A DNA stretch of 64,000 nt, from NCBI GenBank assembly GCA_022559845.1, contig CM040123.1:294054642-294118641 (forward strand), read 5' to 3'. Of this stretch, positions 1-12,333 are shown piece after piece. The translations under genes were made by a program, and so were the position numbers. Position 1 is the first letter of the stretch, and the number at the start of each line of letters is the position of its first letter. Source of the stretch: Amorphophallus konjac. Taxonomy: Eukaryota; Streptophyta; Magnoliopsida; Alismatales; Araceae. Under the pieces are notes generated by a model, which ran no database searches, was not told the DNA's origin, and was given only the letters and a program-made list of their open reading frames with translations.

Positions 1-1957
1 AAAGATCTATAATCCTTACAGTTTTCTCTATCTATCCATGTCATCAGTTTTACCTAAATAAACTTAAATCAAAGGTTAATACTCTAGTTTAATTAAAGAT
101 TAATACCTTAAGCCATGTTGAGCAAATATGAACTGCAGAGTCGACCCTGCCAGTTCATCGCGTTGACGCGATGAACTGATGAGTCGACCATGCCAGTTCA
201 CAGGGTTGATGCGATGAACTGATGAGTCGACCCTGCCAGTTCACAGGGTTGACGCGATGAACTGATGAGTCGACCCTGCTAGTTCACAGGGTTGACACGA
301 TGAACTGATGAGTCAACCTAGCCTGTTCGCAGGGTTGACGCGATGAACTGATGAGTCGACCCTGCCTGTTCACAGGGTTGACGCGATGAACTGATGAGTC
401 GACCCTGCCTATTCACAGGGTTGACGCGATGAACTGATGAGTCGACCCTGCCTGTTCACAGGGTTGACGCGATGAACTGATGAGTCGACCCTGCCTGTTC
501 GTAGGGTTGACGCGATGAACTGATGAGTCGACCATGCCTGTTCACAGGGTTGACGCGATGAACTGATGAGTCGACCCTGCCTGTTCGCAGGGTTGACACG
601 ATGAACTGATGAGTCGACCCAGCCTGTTCGCAGGGTTGACGTGATGAACTGCAGGGTTGACGCGATGAACTACAGCTGGCTCATTGCGTTAACCTGATCA
701 TTAGGGTTTCGCTTTTGCCATCTCCACTGATAGATGGCAGCCTTAGAGGTGATATTTAACTCCTGACAGGGTCCTCTAAACCCTGTATAATTCCCAGGAA
801 GGGCATCCCACAGTGAGGGTGTCGTTTCTAAAATTGTCAGGTGGCCCATAAGGCACCTCTCTTATCTAGTTTTTTTTCCGTGTATCAAACGTTACTGGTT
901 TCCACTCCTAGTTCATCCCTACACATTAATGCGCCCTTGGATTCCATTCCATAATTCTATCTTATATATCATACTGGTCAAACCTTGAAATTCCATATTG
1001 GCTATAAATGAGAGTGGATGTCGACAGACATGATTAATGCTGTGCATATAGGGCCCGGTCTAGTCCTGGGAGGAGCACCCGAAGGTACTTGTGCCCATGG
1101 GAGTTTATTGACCACGGTGTTTGGCATTGCACTGGAGTACTTGCTTGCTAGGCTTTAGACATTCCACTCATTCTCATGATATTACTTGATTGATTTGACT
1201 TGAGACCTACAGAAGGGTAAAGTTTTGCTTGAATGAAATTGATAAATAGACAATTCTAGTTTTACATGCTTGAATTTATATTACTTTATATTACTTGCTT
1301 GACATGAGTTCTTACTCTCTTGGAAAGATTTTCATTAATTCCAATTATTACTTGCTTGAATCTCTTGCTATTGCTGCATTGAAGTTGGAATCCTTATACT
1401 CTCACTTGTTATTCCTTCACTGCTCTTGTCGATTTTTACAATCTTTGATATCTACTCATCTACATGCATAACTTTACTGATATTAATCGAACTTGTAAAC
1501 CACTTAAAGCATGTTAAATCTTGAGATGTAATTCCTACTGAGCGATTCGCTCATCTAGTTATTTTTCTAACCTTTTCAGGTAGTTTGGATATCGGCCAGA
1601 ACACGGAAAGGGATGAGTCTGAGTGATGAGTGTAGAATGGAGTCATCAATTGTCATGTTAATTGTGATGTCCTTTGTGTTATTGTATTAGTTCACTTATG
1701 TCAGTTGTATCAATTCATGTATGTCATTTGTATTAGTCAACTTGATTAGAACTACTTAAGATTTGAAGCCTAGTCGTTGGACTCTGGGAACATATGTATT
1801 TATCCTTTGATTAGTTGTGACAATTGTCAGCTCGTACTATTTGTATTAATTTCGAGTTAAAGCTTAGTTATTTGCGCACTCTGATATTTACATGATTGAC
1901 ACGATCTATATAGACGCGTCACGCCTCCGGGTAATCTTTCGCGCTCGGGGCTTGACA
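1..1957 (+). mobile_element. Gy1 5' LTR, 3' part (Tekay/Del-like gypsy)
   Basis: This stretch matches 12206-14205 in the same orientation. It ends in cttgaca at 1957, just before a tRNA-Met primer binding site, so it is the 3' part of a 5' LTR whose start lies outside the window. A TATA box (ctataaatg) is at 1002-1010, so transcription should start about 30 bp later and run toward the internal region. Outside the tandem array I count about 31 substitutions in about 1.28 kb against the 3' copy (about 2.4%). The insertion is therefore old compared with the Mini element nested in it. Confidence 0.93.
131..672 (+). repeat. 43-bp tandem hairpin array in Gy1 5' LTR
   Basis: About 12 units of 43 bp each contain gatgaactgatgagtcgacc followed by a tract ending in cagggttgacgc. 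Most units hold an inverted repeat, gtcgaccctg paired with cagggttgac around a loop of about 7 nt. The first unit also has a perfect 11-bp stem, agttcatcgcg (152-162) against 167-177, with a 4-nt loop. The 3' LTR copy (12334-12924) is longer by about one unit, so array length changes after insertion. Confidence 0.9.
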
Positions 1958-1964
1958 GTCTTTG

Positions 1965-1982
1965 TGGTATCAGAGCCTAGGT
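1965..1982 (+). other. Gy1 primer binding site (tRNA-Met)
   Basis: The sequence tggtatcagagc at 1965-1976 lies 7 nt after the LTR end. It is the standard complement of the 3' end of plant initiator tRNA-Met used to prime minus-strand synthesis. Confidence 0.93.
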
Positions 1983-2044
1983 TTTCAAACCTAGGGAATT
2001 AGAAAAAATAAACAGTTAGAAATTGAAATCTAAGTAAAAACATG

Positions 2045-3240
2045 TGATGTGAAACGAATTAACGTCGGGCATAAAACTGACTCTTCTTTCATATTTCTCC
2101 AAATTCTTTTATCAGCCCGGTTCTGGAATCTGTGACCAGCAGCTGTTGAAGTGGCTGTAGATCGCACTCTGGAATTTTGCCGGAGGCGCGGTTGGTGCCG
2201 TTGGCTTCGTAACAGGGTAGGGATGCAGCACAATTTTTCTGAATTTTGGTTCCGCCCGAACCTGGTCGCCACGGACGACTGAGCGGGGACCCCGTTCTGG
2301 TTCTGTGCAGGGGCAGCTTCTGAACAGCGGCTTGACATGGACACCACGAGCAATCCCGAACTCCGTTTGGTGCGCAGCAGGTGGCGTTGGAATCGTGGGG
2401 ACGACTACTTTCCAGCGGCACTGGTCTCGCCTCAGTCGGATGTCGGTGTGGACGTGCAGGTCCCGTTGAGTGGGGACGGGTCGGAGGAGGGGATCGGTGG
2501 ACAGAATGACCCAACAGTGGTAGGAAATTGATAACTTCACACCTTGAGCTCCGATCGACGAACCGCCTTCTGTTCCTGAGAGCTGACAGAGAGGGGAGGA
2601 ACTTTGCTGAACAGCTCGGAGTCGGATTCCGTCAGGGTTGGGCGTGGTGGTGGTCTTCCTCAGCTTCTGGTCGGGTTCAGGAGCCTCCTGCGCAGTCGTG
2701 GGAGATTGGCCACTGCCGATGCTCACGAACTCCGAAGAGGACGATTCCACCTCGCCTGGTCAGAAGACTCGCCAACGTACGTTTTTGATGAAGAACCCGG
2801 AAGCCGATTCTGCCTGGAACTGCTCCCAATATCGACTGCAACTCGGGCTTGATTTCTGCCTGCGAATGGAGCTGATTGAGGAGGGGGGATTAAGGGGGAT
2901 GGAAGGGATTTGTGGGTTTGGGTTAAGGGAGGGGGGGGGGATGGACGTGGCTGGGGTTGCAGGGGGGTGCTATTGGGAGGTGGGGAGGTAATGGGGTGGT
3001 GAGAGAGAGAGGAGGGAACACCCAAATTCGAAATTGGGCCTTGGGGAGATGAAAGGGTGCCTGGGAAGACGAAAGGTTGTGTGGGGAAGGGGAGAGAATG
3101 CCTAGGGAGTGGGAGTTCTACCTAGGGGAGGGGAGGGGACTTAAATGAGGGGTATAGGGAAGGGGGAGGGGTCTTAATTAGAGGTGAAAGAGAGGAGAGA
3201 GAGTGGATTCCGAATTTGGGGTGGGGATGAGAGAGAATTG

Positions 3241-3271
<31 letters not shown>

Positions 3272-3932
3272 AGACGAAGGGCATCACTCACCCGTGGTTG
3301 AGGAAGGGAAGAAGTGGGCATCGCACCCGTGGAGAGGGAAGGAAGAAGAGGCACTAGCGGCCATGGGAATTGCAGGGGGGTGAAGGGAAGAAGATAAGGG
3401 AGGGGGAAAGGTCCCCCTACGTGGGACTCACATGGGTTCCAAAAATAGATCTTCATTCACTGTTTTTCCACCGTGGGATACAAGACTCTTATATAGGCAT
3501 ACAAGGAAGATTAAGAGACACTTACCACTTAGTATCATGACTTCCTAGGAATACTAAAAGACACCCTATCGGAAACATCAAAATACATAATAAGACTCCT
3601 TAACACTTAATACCTTCTTATCATGATTCCCTAGGAATACTTAAAGACACCGAAAGACTAAAATACATAATAAGACTCTTTTATTGTGAATAAAATTTCA
3701 TAGAGATGACCCATTAGGCCCATGTATACGGCCCAATAAAATGAGACGATTAGCATGGAATGGCCCATTTGATTGCATTTGTTGATGAAGCTGCTTGCCG
3801 ATCACTCGGAGATGCTTGTTCCGTCAAACTTCCTGACTCGGAGAAGGTTCAGCTCAGATTTTGTGTAAACTGTCGATCTCATCAAACCCACAAAGCTCGT
3901 GAATTTTGAATCTTGAACTGAGATTTCCATCA
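2045..3932 (-). repeat. Mini LTR, left copy (3' LTR on the - strand)
   Basis: This is the left long terminal repeat. On the - strand it has a TATA box ctatataa at 3489-3496, about 440 bp from the LTR start, so U3 is short and R-U5 is long. The copy includes a G-rich stretch at about 2880-3170 and a GA run at about 3238-3268. The LTR ends form tgatg...catca inverted termini. Confidence 0.92.
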
Positions 3933-4026
3933 TACTCCTCCGCTTGGAGGAGGTTCGACCTCGAACCTCAAAGCTCAGGATCTCGGTCCGATGGGACGGC
4001 CCGATTCCCTAAGCTCTGATACCACT
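3933..4026 (-). other. Mini internal region: PBS and PPT only
   Basis: The whole internal region is 94 bp. Positions 4013-4024 are the reverse complement of tggtatcagagc, 2 nt from the LTR end at 4027. At 3935-3953 a CT-rich then GA-rich inverted repeat (ctcctcc / ggaggag, loop gctt) puts the polypurine tract, on the - strand, inside a potential hairpin next to the other LTR. Nothing here can encode a protein. Confidence 0.92.
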
Positions 4027-5222
4027 TGATGTGAAACGAATTAACGTCGGGCATAAAACTGACTCTTCTTTCATATTTCTCCAAATTCTTTTATCAGCCC
4101 GGTTCTGGAATCTGTGACCAGCAGCTGTTGAAGTGGCTGTAGATCGCACTCTGGAATTTTGCCGGAGGCGCGGTTGGTGCCGTTGGCTTCGTAACAGGGT
4201 AGGGATGCAGCACAATTTTTCTGAATTTTGGTTCCGCCCGAACCTGGTCGCCACGGACGACTGAGCGGGGACCCCGTTCTGGTTCTGTGCAGGGGCAGCT
4301 TCTGAACAGCGGCTTGACATGGACACCACGAGCAATCCCGAACTCCGTTTGGTGCGCAGCAGGTGGCGTTGGAATCGTGGGGACGACTACTTTCCAGCGG
4401 CACTGGTCTCGCCTCAGTCGGATGTCGGTGTGGACGTGCAGGTCCCGTTGAGTGGGGACGGGTCGGAGGAGGGGATCGGTGGACAGAATGACCCAACAGT
4501 GGTAGGAAATTGATAACTTCACACCTTGAGCTCCGATCGACGAACCGCCTTCTGTTCCTGAGAGCTGACAGAGAGGGGAGGAACTTTGCTGAACAGCTCG
4601 GAGTCGGATTCCGTCAGGGTTGGGCGTGGTGGTGGTCTTCCTCAGCTTCTGGTCGGGTTCAGGAGCCTCCTGCGCAGTCGTGGGAGATTGGCCACTGCCG
4701 ATGCTCACGAACTCCGAAGAGGACGATTCCATCTCGCCTGGTCAGAAGACTCGCCAACGTACGTTTTTGATGAAGAACCCGGAAGCCGATTCTGCCTGGA
4801 ACTGCTCCCAATATCGACTGCAACTCGGGCTTGATTTCTGCCTGCGAATGGAGCTGATTGAGGAGGGGGGATTAAGGGGGATGGAAGGGATTTGTGGGTT
4901 TGGGTTAAGGGAGGGGGGGGGGATGGACGTGGCTGGGGTTGCAGGGGGGTGCTATTGGGAGGTGGGGAGGTAATGGGGTGGTGAGAGAGAGAGGAGGGAA
5001 CACCCAAATTCGAAATTGGGCCTTGGGGAGATGAAAGGGTGCCTGGGAAGACGAAAGGTTGTGTGGGGAAGGGGAGAGAATGCCTAGGGAGTGGGAGTTC
5101 TACCTAGGGGAGGGGAGGGGACTTAAATGAGGGGTATAGGGAAGGGGGAGGGGTCTTAATTAGAGGTGAAAGAGAGGAGAGAGAGTGGATTCCGAATTTG
5201 GGGTGGGGATGAGAGAGAATTG

Positions 5223-5256
<34 letters not shown>

Positions 5257-5920
5257 ATTAGACGAAGGGCATCACTCACCCGTGGTTGAGGAAGGGAAGA
5301 AGTGGGCATCGCACCCGTGGAGAGGGAAGGAAGAAGAGGCACTAGCGGCCATGGGAATTGCAGGGGGGTGAAGGGAAGAAGATAAGGGAGGGGGAAAGGT
5401 CCCCCTACGTGGGACTCACATGGGTTCCAAAAATAGATCTTCATTCACTGTTTTTCCACCGTGGGATACAAGACTCTTATATAGGCATACAAGGAAGATT
5501 AAGAGACACTTACCACTTAGTATCATGACTTCCTAGGAATACTAAAAGACACCCTATCGGAAACATCAAAATACATAATAAGACTCCTTAACACTTAATA
5601 CCTTCTTATCATGATTCCCTAGGAATACTTAAAGACACCGAAAGACTAAAATACATAATAAGACTCTTTTATTGTGAATAAAATTTCATAGAGATGACCC
5701 ATTAGGCCCATGTATACGGCCCAATAAAATGAGACGATTAGCATGGAATGGCCCATTTGATTGCATTTGTTGATGAAGCTGCTTGCCGATCACTCGGAGA
5801 TGCTTGTTCCGTCAAACTTCCTGACTCGGAGAAGGTTCAGCTCAGATTTTGTGTAAACTGTCGATCTCATCAAACCCACAAAGCTCGTGAATTTTGAATC
5901 TTGAACTGAGATTTCCATCA
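4027..5920 (-). repeat. Mini LTR, right copy (5' LTR on the - strand)
   Basis: This copy is nearly identical to 2045-3932. The visible differences are one C/T change (in the stretch before ctcgcctgg, near 4732) and a 6-bp longer GA run near 5230. The - strand TATA box is at about 5471-5478. The copy is followed by the acatg duplication at 5921-5925. Confidence 0.92.
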
Positions 5921-6069
5921 ACATGAGTCCAAGGATAGGTAAAACCCAAGTTCAAGGATAGATATACCTTACCCGGTGAGATGGATAGAGCCATGGGTTA
6001 AGTTCTACAATGACTTTCGACCTTACAAGTAAATTTGATCTTTATCATACTTAACTCTTTTGTAGGATC

Positions 6070-7045
6070 ATGGCTGTGGAAAGAGCACAATGGCGCGAGA
6101 TGCAGCGCACCGTGTAAGGCCTCACACAGGCACTACAGCAAGTGGCCCAAGGTGGAGCAAATCGTGGAGCGGGAGATCTCCACCGAAGTTTCCGTAACAT
6201 GAACCCACTGAGGTTAATGGGTTCGTCTGACCCCGAGGATGCCGAGAATTGGCTAAAGGAGATGGAACGAATCTTCCTTGTGATGCAATGCGCGGATGAA
6301 GAGAAGGTTTTACTTGCCGTATTCCAACTAGAGCGGGACGCTCGATGCTGGTGGGAATCCATAGAAGCAACACTGCCAGAATACCATGTCACATGGGATG
6401 AATTCACGGAGCATTTCAACAACAAGTACTTCTCCGATCATATCCAGGAAAAGAAAGCCATGGAATTCACCGTTCTAAAACAACGGGGCTTGAAAGTGGC
6501 CGAGTATGAGGCCCAATTCTCCAGATTATCTAGGTATGCACCCCACTTGGTGTGTACGGAAAAGATGAAGGCGAGAAGATTCCTCAACGGGCTTCGGCCC
6601 CATTATATCACACAACTTGCCCCGATGGACATCCAAGTCTATTCGGAGATGGTTCGGCGTGCTCAACTGCTGGAAGACGCCACCGAATTATCTGAGAGAA
6701 TCCGAGGAAGAGACAAGAAGGAACCCGTCACAAGCCCGGCAAAAATTCAAACAATCCTTCAACAAGAAGCGATTCTTCATGGGAGGGGAGCCCTCTAAGG
6801 CGAAGAAATTCCAGAAGAATGACAGGTCATTCTCCACCACCACACCATCAAAGGAGATTTGCAAGTATTGTGATAAAGCTGGTCATAAGACCGAGGAATG
6901 CTGGGGAAAGTTAGGAGCTTGTCTTCGATGTGGGAGCCGAGAGCATCGAATCCCAGACTGCCCACTGATGAAGGAACAAGACACCAAAGACGAGAAGCAT
7001 CCGGTAAAGAAACAAGGCCGTCTGCAAGCTCTCCAAGAGACGGAA
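6070..7045 (+). pseudogene. gag: Gy1 gag (gypsy nucleocapsid), disrupted
   Basis: This is the capsid and nucleocapsid part of a chromovirus polyprotein. The probable start is ATG 6070. The frame meets a TAA at 6115, one C-to-T step from CAA, and then stays open past 6142. The retrotransposon gag motif is visible around LRLMGSSDPEDAENWLKEME. Between about 6740 and 6760 the coding frame moves by one base, so the zinc knuckles lie in the next frame. These are [14 protein letters not shown] (from 6860) and a second CX2CX4HX4C knuckle. With the stop and the frameshift no full Gag can be made. Confidence 0.88.
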
Positions 7046-10000
7046 CCCACTAAAGGTGGAATTGTGGAAGGTATTCTCACTATTTGTTCAAAAACTGCTC
7101 AAGTTTTATTCGATACCGGAGCAACTCATTCATTCGTTTCCAAGAACTTTGCTGCTTCATTTTCTAAGAAACATGAACTGTTAGATTTGGTCATATCTAC
7201 ACCTCTTGGGAATGAGTCTGATAGCACTTATCACTATCCAAACTATGAAGTGATGATTAAGGGAAATAATTTACCTGCTGACCTGATATGTCTAGATATA
7301 AAGGGTTATGATGTCATACTAGGTGCCGACTGGCTATCCACATACCAAGCAACTGTAGACTGTCGGCATGGCAAGGTAACTTTCGTAGATTTCCCAGAGC
7401 TAGTTTACAATAGCCCTCGGAGTAAATCACTTCTTATATCAGCACTCCGAGCTAGTAAACTTATGAATAAGGGATGCATAACTTTCATTGCATTCGTGAC
7501 TGCCACGGAAGTCGAGAAGGTTAAACTTGAAGACATCCGTGTAATTCGGGATTTTCCCGATGTTTTTCCAAAAGATTTAACCGGCTTACCCCCGGAAAGG
7601 GAAGTGTCGTTCACAATCGACCTTGTCCCTGGTGCTCGTCCTATTTCCAGGGCACCATACAGAATGTCCCCTGCTGAGCTGAAGGAACTAAAAGAGCAGC
7701 TAATGGAGTTATTGAACAAGGGTTTCATCAGGCCGAGTACTTCCCCATGGGGAGCACCCGTGCTATTCGTCAAAAAGAAGGACGGATCGATGAGATTATG
7801 CATAGATTATCGACAGCTAAATCACCTTACAGTCAAGAACAAGTATCCACTGCCAAGGATTGATGAGCTGTTCGATCAACTATCTGGAGCTTTATATTTC
7901 TCCAAGATTGATCTTCGTTCTGGTTACCACCAATTGAAGATCAAAGAAGAAGATATTCATAAAACTGTATTTCGAAGCAGGTATGGGCATTACGATGTTG
8001 CTGTTGTGTCTTTCGGACTAACAAATATCCCCGCAGCTTTTATGCAGTTAATGAACAGCATATTTAGGCCCTATTTAGACCAATTTATTGTGGTCTTTAT
8101 TGATGATATTCTGATCTATTCAAAGACCGAAGAGGATCATGAAGAACACCTCAAGAAGGCATTGCAGATATTAAGGGGAAACAAGCTCTATGCCAAATTC
8201 AGCAAATGCAAGTTTTGGCTCGAGGAAGTATCCTTCTTAGGCCATATCATTTCGAAGAACGGAATTGCTGTTGATCCATCAAAGGTCGAAGCCGTGAAGA
8301 ACTGGGAACGACCCACAAATGTAACTGAGATTCGGAGCTTCTTGGGTCTAGCTGGTTACTACCGGCATTTTATAAAGGACTTCTCCAAAATTGCTGTTCC
8401 CCTGACCAGGTTAACCCGCAAGGAAGTGCCTTATGAGTGGAAGGAAGACTATGAAAAGTGCTTTCAAACTTTGAAGGATCTCTTGACCACTGCTCCAGTC
8501 TTATCATTACCAATGGAAGGAGAAAAATACGAGGTATATACCGATGCTTCTGGTATTGGTCTCGGATGTGTATTGATGCAGAATGGGAGAGTCATTGCAT
8601 ACTCTTCCCGACAATTGAAGAAACATGAAGAGAACTACCCAGTTCACGACTTAGAACTGGCCGCAGTAGTATTCGCTTTAAAGATCTGGAGGCATTATCT
8701 CTACGGAGAACAATTCACTGTGTACTCCGATCATAAAAGCCTCAAGTACTTATTCTCCCAAAAGGAGCTGAACATGCGGCAAAGGCGTTGGCTTGAGTAT
8801 CTCAAGGATTTCGACTTCACTATACAGTACCATCCTGGTAAGGGTAATTCCGTAGCAGATGCCCTTAGTCGAAAGCCGAGAACAATATTGGCCAACTGCA
8901 TGATACAAGAATGGAAACTGTTGGAGAAATTCTCTGAGCTTGATATTAGCACAGATGAGAAGACCATGTGTATTATTCTATCTCATATGAGCCTACATCC
9001 AGATTTGCTACCTGAAATCAAGAAGTTACAAGAAGAGGATCCCTCGCTAGTGGAGATAAAGAGCAAGCTGGACGAGAGACTGGATTTCAAGCTGGCACCT
9101 GATGGCATATTACTATTTCATGAACGGACATGTGTGTCCGACTGTCCCGAATTGAAGAAGAAGATTCTTGAAGAATCTCATAGATCGAGGTACACAATCC
9201 ACCCTGGAGCCACTAAGATGTACTAAGACTTGAAAAGAACTTTCTGGTGGCCTAACATGAAAAGGGAGGTAGCAGACTTTGTGTCTCGTTGCCTCACATG
9301 CCAACAAGTGAAGGCGGAACATCAAAAACCCGCTGGAAAGCTACATCCGCTGGATATTCCCAAGTGGATGTGGGAAGATATTGGCATGGACTTTATCATG
9401 GGTTTGCCCAAGTCTAGGGACGTATATGATGGAATTTGGGTAATTATCGACCGGTTAACTAAATCGGCCCATTTCTTACCCATCAAAAGTCGATGGTCAG
9501 TCGACGTACTTGCTGCCCTGTATATGAAGGAAATGGTTAGATTGCATGGAGTTCCCGTCTAGATCGTATCTGACCGAGACCCGCGCTTCACCTCTTATTT
9601 CTGGAAGAGCCTGCAACACTCCTTGGGGACGAGACTCAACTACAACACTGCTTTTCATCCCCAGACAGATGGACAGATCGAGAGGACTAATCAAGTTGTG
9701 GAAGATATGTTAAGGGCATGCATTATAGACTTCGGCGGTAGTTGGAATGACCACTTACCACTAGCCGAATTTACATATAACAACAGCTATCAAGCCAGCA
9801 TACAAATGGCACCTTTTGAGGCATTATATGGCAGGAGTTGCCGATCTCCCATATGCTGGGATGAAGTCGGTGAAAAACAAATTCTAGGTCCTGACATGGT
9901 GCGAGATTCTACCGAGAAGATACAACTCATTAGAGAAAGGTTAATGATAACACAGTCCAGGCAGAAATCTTATGCCGATAACAGAAGGCGAGACCTGGAA

Positions 10001-10423
10001 TTTCAAGTCGGAGATGATATTTTCCTCAAGGTATCTCCCGGCCGAGGCATTAGAAGATTCGGTGTTAAAGGCAAATTAACACCAAGGTTTATCGGTCCAT
10101 TCGAAGTACTGGAAAGGGTAGGCGAAGTGGCTTATCGTATCGCCCTACCTCCACAACTGTCAGAAGTGCACAATGTATTTCATGTTTCTATACTAAAGAA
10201 ATACGTGCACGATTTCTCACACGTCATCAATCACACTAACTTGGTGATACAGAAGGACCTCACCTATGAGCAAAGGCCAGTAAAGATCCTCGACCAAGAA
10301 ATCCGAGTTCTAAGGAACAAGACGATCCCTATGGTAAAAATTCAATGGAATCGATGCTTAGAACAAGAAGCTACATGGGAAACCGAGGAGTCTATGAGAA
10401 GGAGATTTCCAGAATTATTCTAG
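7046..10423 (+). pseudogene. pol: Gy1 pol: PR-RT-RNase H-INT-chromodomain, two in-frame stops
   Basis: The domain order PR, RT, RNase H, INT is that of Ty3/gypsy. The aspartic protease has FDTGATHSF (from 7109), the reverse transcriptase has FIDDIL (8096-8113), and RNase H starts near [10 protein letters not shown] (about 8540). Next come the integrase HHCC zinc finger (about 9180-9330) and the integrase core with the SDRDPRF and FHPQTDGQIERTNQ motifs. The C-terminal block KILDQEIRVLRNKTIPMVKI to PELF is a chromodomain-like tail typical of Tekay/Del chromoviruses, which guides integration to heterochromatin. The frame is constant but is cut by TAA 9224-9226 in the integrase finger and TAG 9560-9562 in the core. 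Both can be reached from CAA or CAG by C-to-T. The element is not autonomous. Confidence 0.93.
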
Positions 10424-10490
10424 TCCGTAAGTAATTCTCACCCTCCTTGTCTCCGTATAATGTAATTGAATTTGGGGACCAAATTCTTTT

Positions 10491-10503
10491 AAGTGGGGGA
10501 GGG
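10491..10503 (+). other. Gy1 polypurine tract
   Basis: The purine-rich tract aagtgggggaggg ends directly at the 3' LTR start (tgtagcatcccg, 10504). It is the plus-strand priming site. The stretch 10424-10490 between the pol stop and the tract shows no other feature. Confidence 0.9.
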
Positions 10504-10515
10504 TGTAGCATCCCG

Positions 10516-10517
<2 letters not shown>

Positions 10518-10567
<50 letters not shown>
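10518..10567. repeat. (TA)n microsatellite
   Basis: A run of about 24 TA dinucleotides lies just inside the Gy1 3' LTR. The matching part of the 5' LTR is outside the window. Confidence 0.97.
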
Positions 10568-10573
<6 letters not shown>

Positions 10574-10784
10574 TATTTCCCAAAAAATATATATTAGATA
10601 AACTCTAGATTAAGTAAGAAGTTGGAACACGTAGTTATCATATGTAAAGAGTATTCACTTAACAAGTGACTTCCTTGTGTAGTTGGTTAAGTAACTTGCC
10701 TTTCAACCCAATGACCAGGGTCCAAATCCTAGCATCCACCATTTACCTTTTGTGCCAATTAATTATACATTATAAGCTAGCAAC

Positions 10785-11140
10785 GTACAGACTTGGAAGA
10801 TCACTAATGGATGTACAGACTTCACCTCGTTGTATAGACTTGGAAGAATGATACACAGTGCAATGTACAGACTTCATGACTATGCTCAGGTAATGTATAG
10901 ACTTTGAGAGGGAAGCCAATGTATAGACTTTGAGAGGGAGAGGATGTACAGACTTGTGATGTACAGACTTTGTGAATAGGTTAGCAATAGCCAATGTATA
11001 GACTTTGAGAGGGAGAGGATGTACAGACTTGTGATGTACAGACTTAGTGAATAGGCTGGCAATAGCAATGTACAGACTTTGTGATGTGCAGACTTTGTGA
11101 AGTCAATGTATAGACTTTGAGGATGTACCGACTTTGAAAG
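10785..11140 (+). repeat. tgta(c/t)agactt minisatellite in Gy1 LTR
   Basis: More than a dozen copies of tgtacagactt or tgtatagactttgagaggga are spaced 15-60 bp apart. Two larger blocks, about 10918-10985 and 11000-11060, are near copies of each other and include ggttagcaatagc. The organisation is that of an LTR minisatellite, with no coding content. Confidence 0.85.
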
Positions 11141-11439
11141 TGTGCACATTGAAGAGGGATCGTGTATGAATGTGGGAGACAGACTTTACGATCTGGGCCA
11201 TGGATTGGTTGTCCAAACATTATCCCTTATCTCTCCAGCCTGTACAAGCTGTAAAGTCCCATTATTTCAGATCTTGCCTCCCATTCGGCCATGACAACCC
11301 TATAAACATACCCTTTTGCTACCCCCATTTTAGGCAAGCTAAGGTTGGGGCAAAGCTCTGCAGGGATTACAAAGAAGGGTTCTGCTGCTACGATCTTCCA
11401 ACAAGTAGGTGCTCTCAACTTTTAACTAAACTAGTAGCT

Positions 11440-11950
11440 AATCTAGGATGATTAGTCTAGGCATTTAGTCTTAGGCTCATTTTCATCCGATATTTAGTGT
11501 TCATAAAATATGTGTTAGCTTAAATCTAGGATGATTAGCATGTATTAGCTTCATACCTAAGATAATTAGCATGTATTAGCAAATATTAGCAAGTATTAGT
11601 CTCATACCTAGAATAATTAGCATGTGTTGGCTTAAATCTAGGATGATTAGCGTGTATTAGCTTCATACCCAAGATAATTAGCAAGTATTAGTCTCATACC
11701 TAGAATAATTAGCATGTGTTGGCTTAAATCTAAGATGATTAGCGTGTATTAGCTTCATACACAAGATAATTAGCAAGTATTAGTCTCATACCTAGAATAA
11801 TTAGCATGTGTTAGCTTAAATCTAGGATGATTAGTATGTATTAGCCTCGTACCAAGATAATTAGCATGTAGTAACCTTATACCTAAGATGATTAGCATTG
11901 ATTAGCATGTATTAACTTCAATCTAAGGTAGTTGGCATGTATTTGTTTCA
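11440..11950 (+). repeat. attagcatgtatt minisatellite in Gy1 LTR
   Basis: About 15 degenerate units built from cta(g/a)gatgattagcatgtattagc and cttcatacctaagataattagc alternate to give a roughly 60-bp compound period. The array is AT-rich and non-coding. Confidence 0.82.
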
Positions 11951-12333
11951 TATCCATACGATATATCCGTTTAACGCAAGTTTTATCGTGTTTTTACGTA
12001 ACTTATTAGTTTAACTAACCTGTTAACATACCTAATTAACATGTTAGTTGATCTACTAACTAACTAGCATACCTAATTAATCTGTTAGGTAGCCTATCTA
12101 GAAACCTTGTCTCCATTTAGTTCCCTTAAAAATGAAAACTTATATGATACGTCATGTTAAAAATCTGATATTTAAGCAACTAAAGCATGAAACGAATGCA
12201 TGAATAAAGATCTATAATTCTTATAGTTTTCTCTATCTATCCATGTCATCAGTTTTACTTAAATAAACTTAAATCAAAGGTTAATACCCTAGTTTAATCA
12301 AAGATTAATACCTTAAGCCATTTTGAGCAAATA

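Larger units (their letters stand above)
2045..5920 (-). mobile_element. Mini: LTR element with 94-bp internal region
   Basis: Two direct repeats, 2045-3932 (1888 bp) and 4027-5920 (1894 bp), surround only 94 bp (3933-4026). Each repeat begins tgatg and ends catca. A target duplication acatg flanks the element (2040-2044 and 5921-5925). The 94 bp hold a reversed tRNA-Met PBS (4013-4024) and a purine tract on the - strand (about 3935-3945), so the element reads on the - strand. I see one substitution and one 6-bp (GA)n length difference between the LTRs. There is no protein-coding content; the short open frames in the LTRs are chance. It is a non-autonomous element of the TRIM kind, but with unusually long LTRs. 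It was mobilised in trans and sits in the Gy1 untranslated leader. Confidence 0.95.

Noticed and set aside
131..672. Regular 43-bp repeats with near-constant spacing, CRISPR-like at first sight
   Set aside because: There are no unique spacers, the whole 43-bp unit repeats, it lies in a plant LTR, and there are no cas genes.
2112..2750. Long open frames in the Mini LTRs (both copies, several frames, up to 212 codons)
   Set aside because: They overlap each other on both strands, show no domain or protein-like composition, and follow from low stop density in GC-rich LTR sequence.
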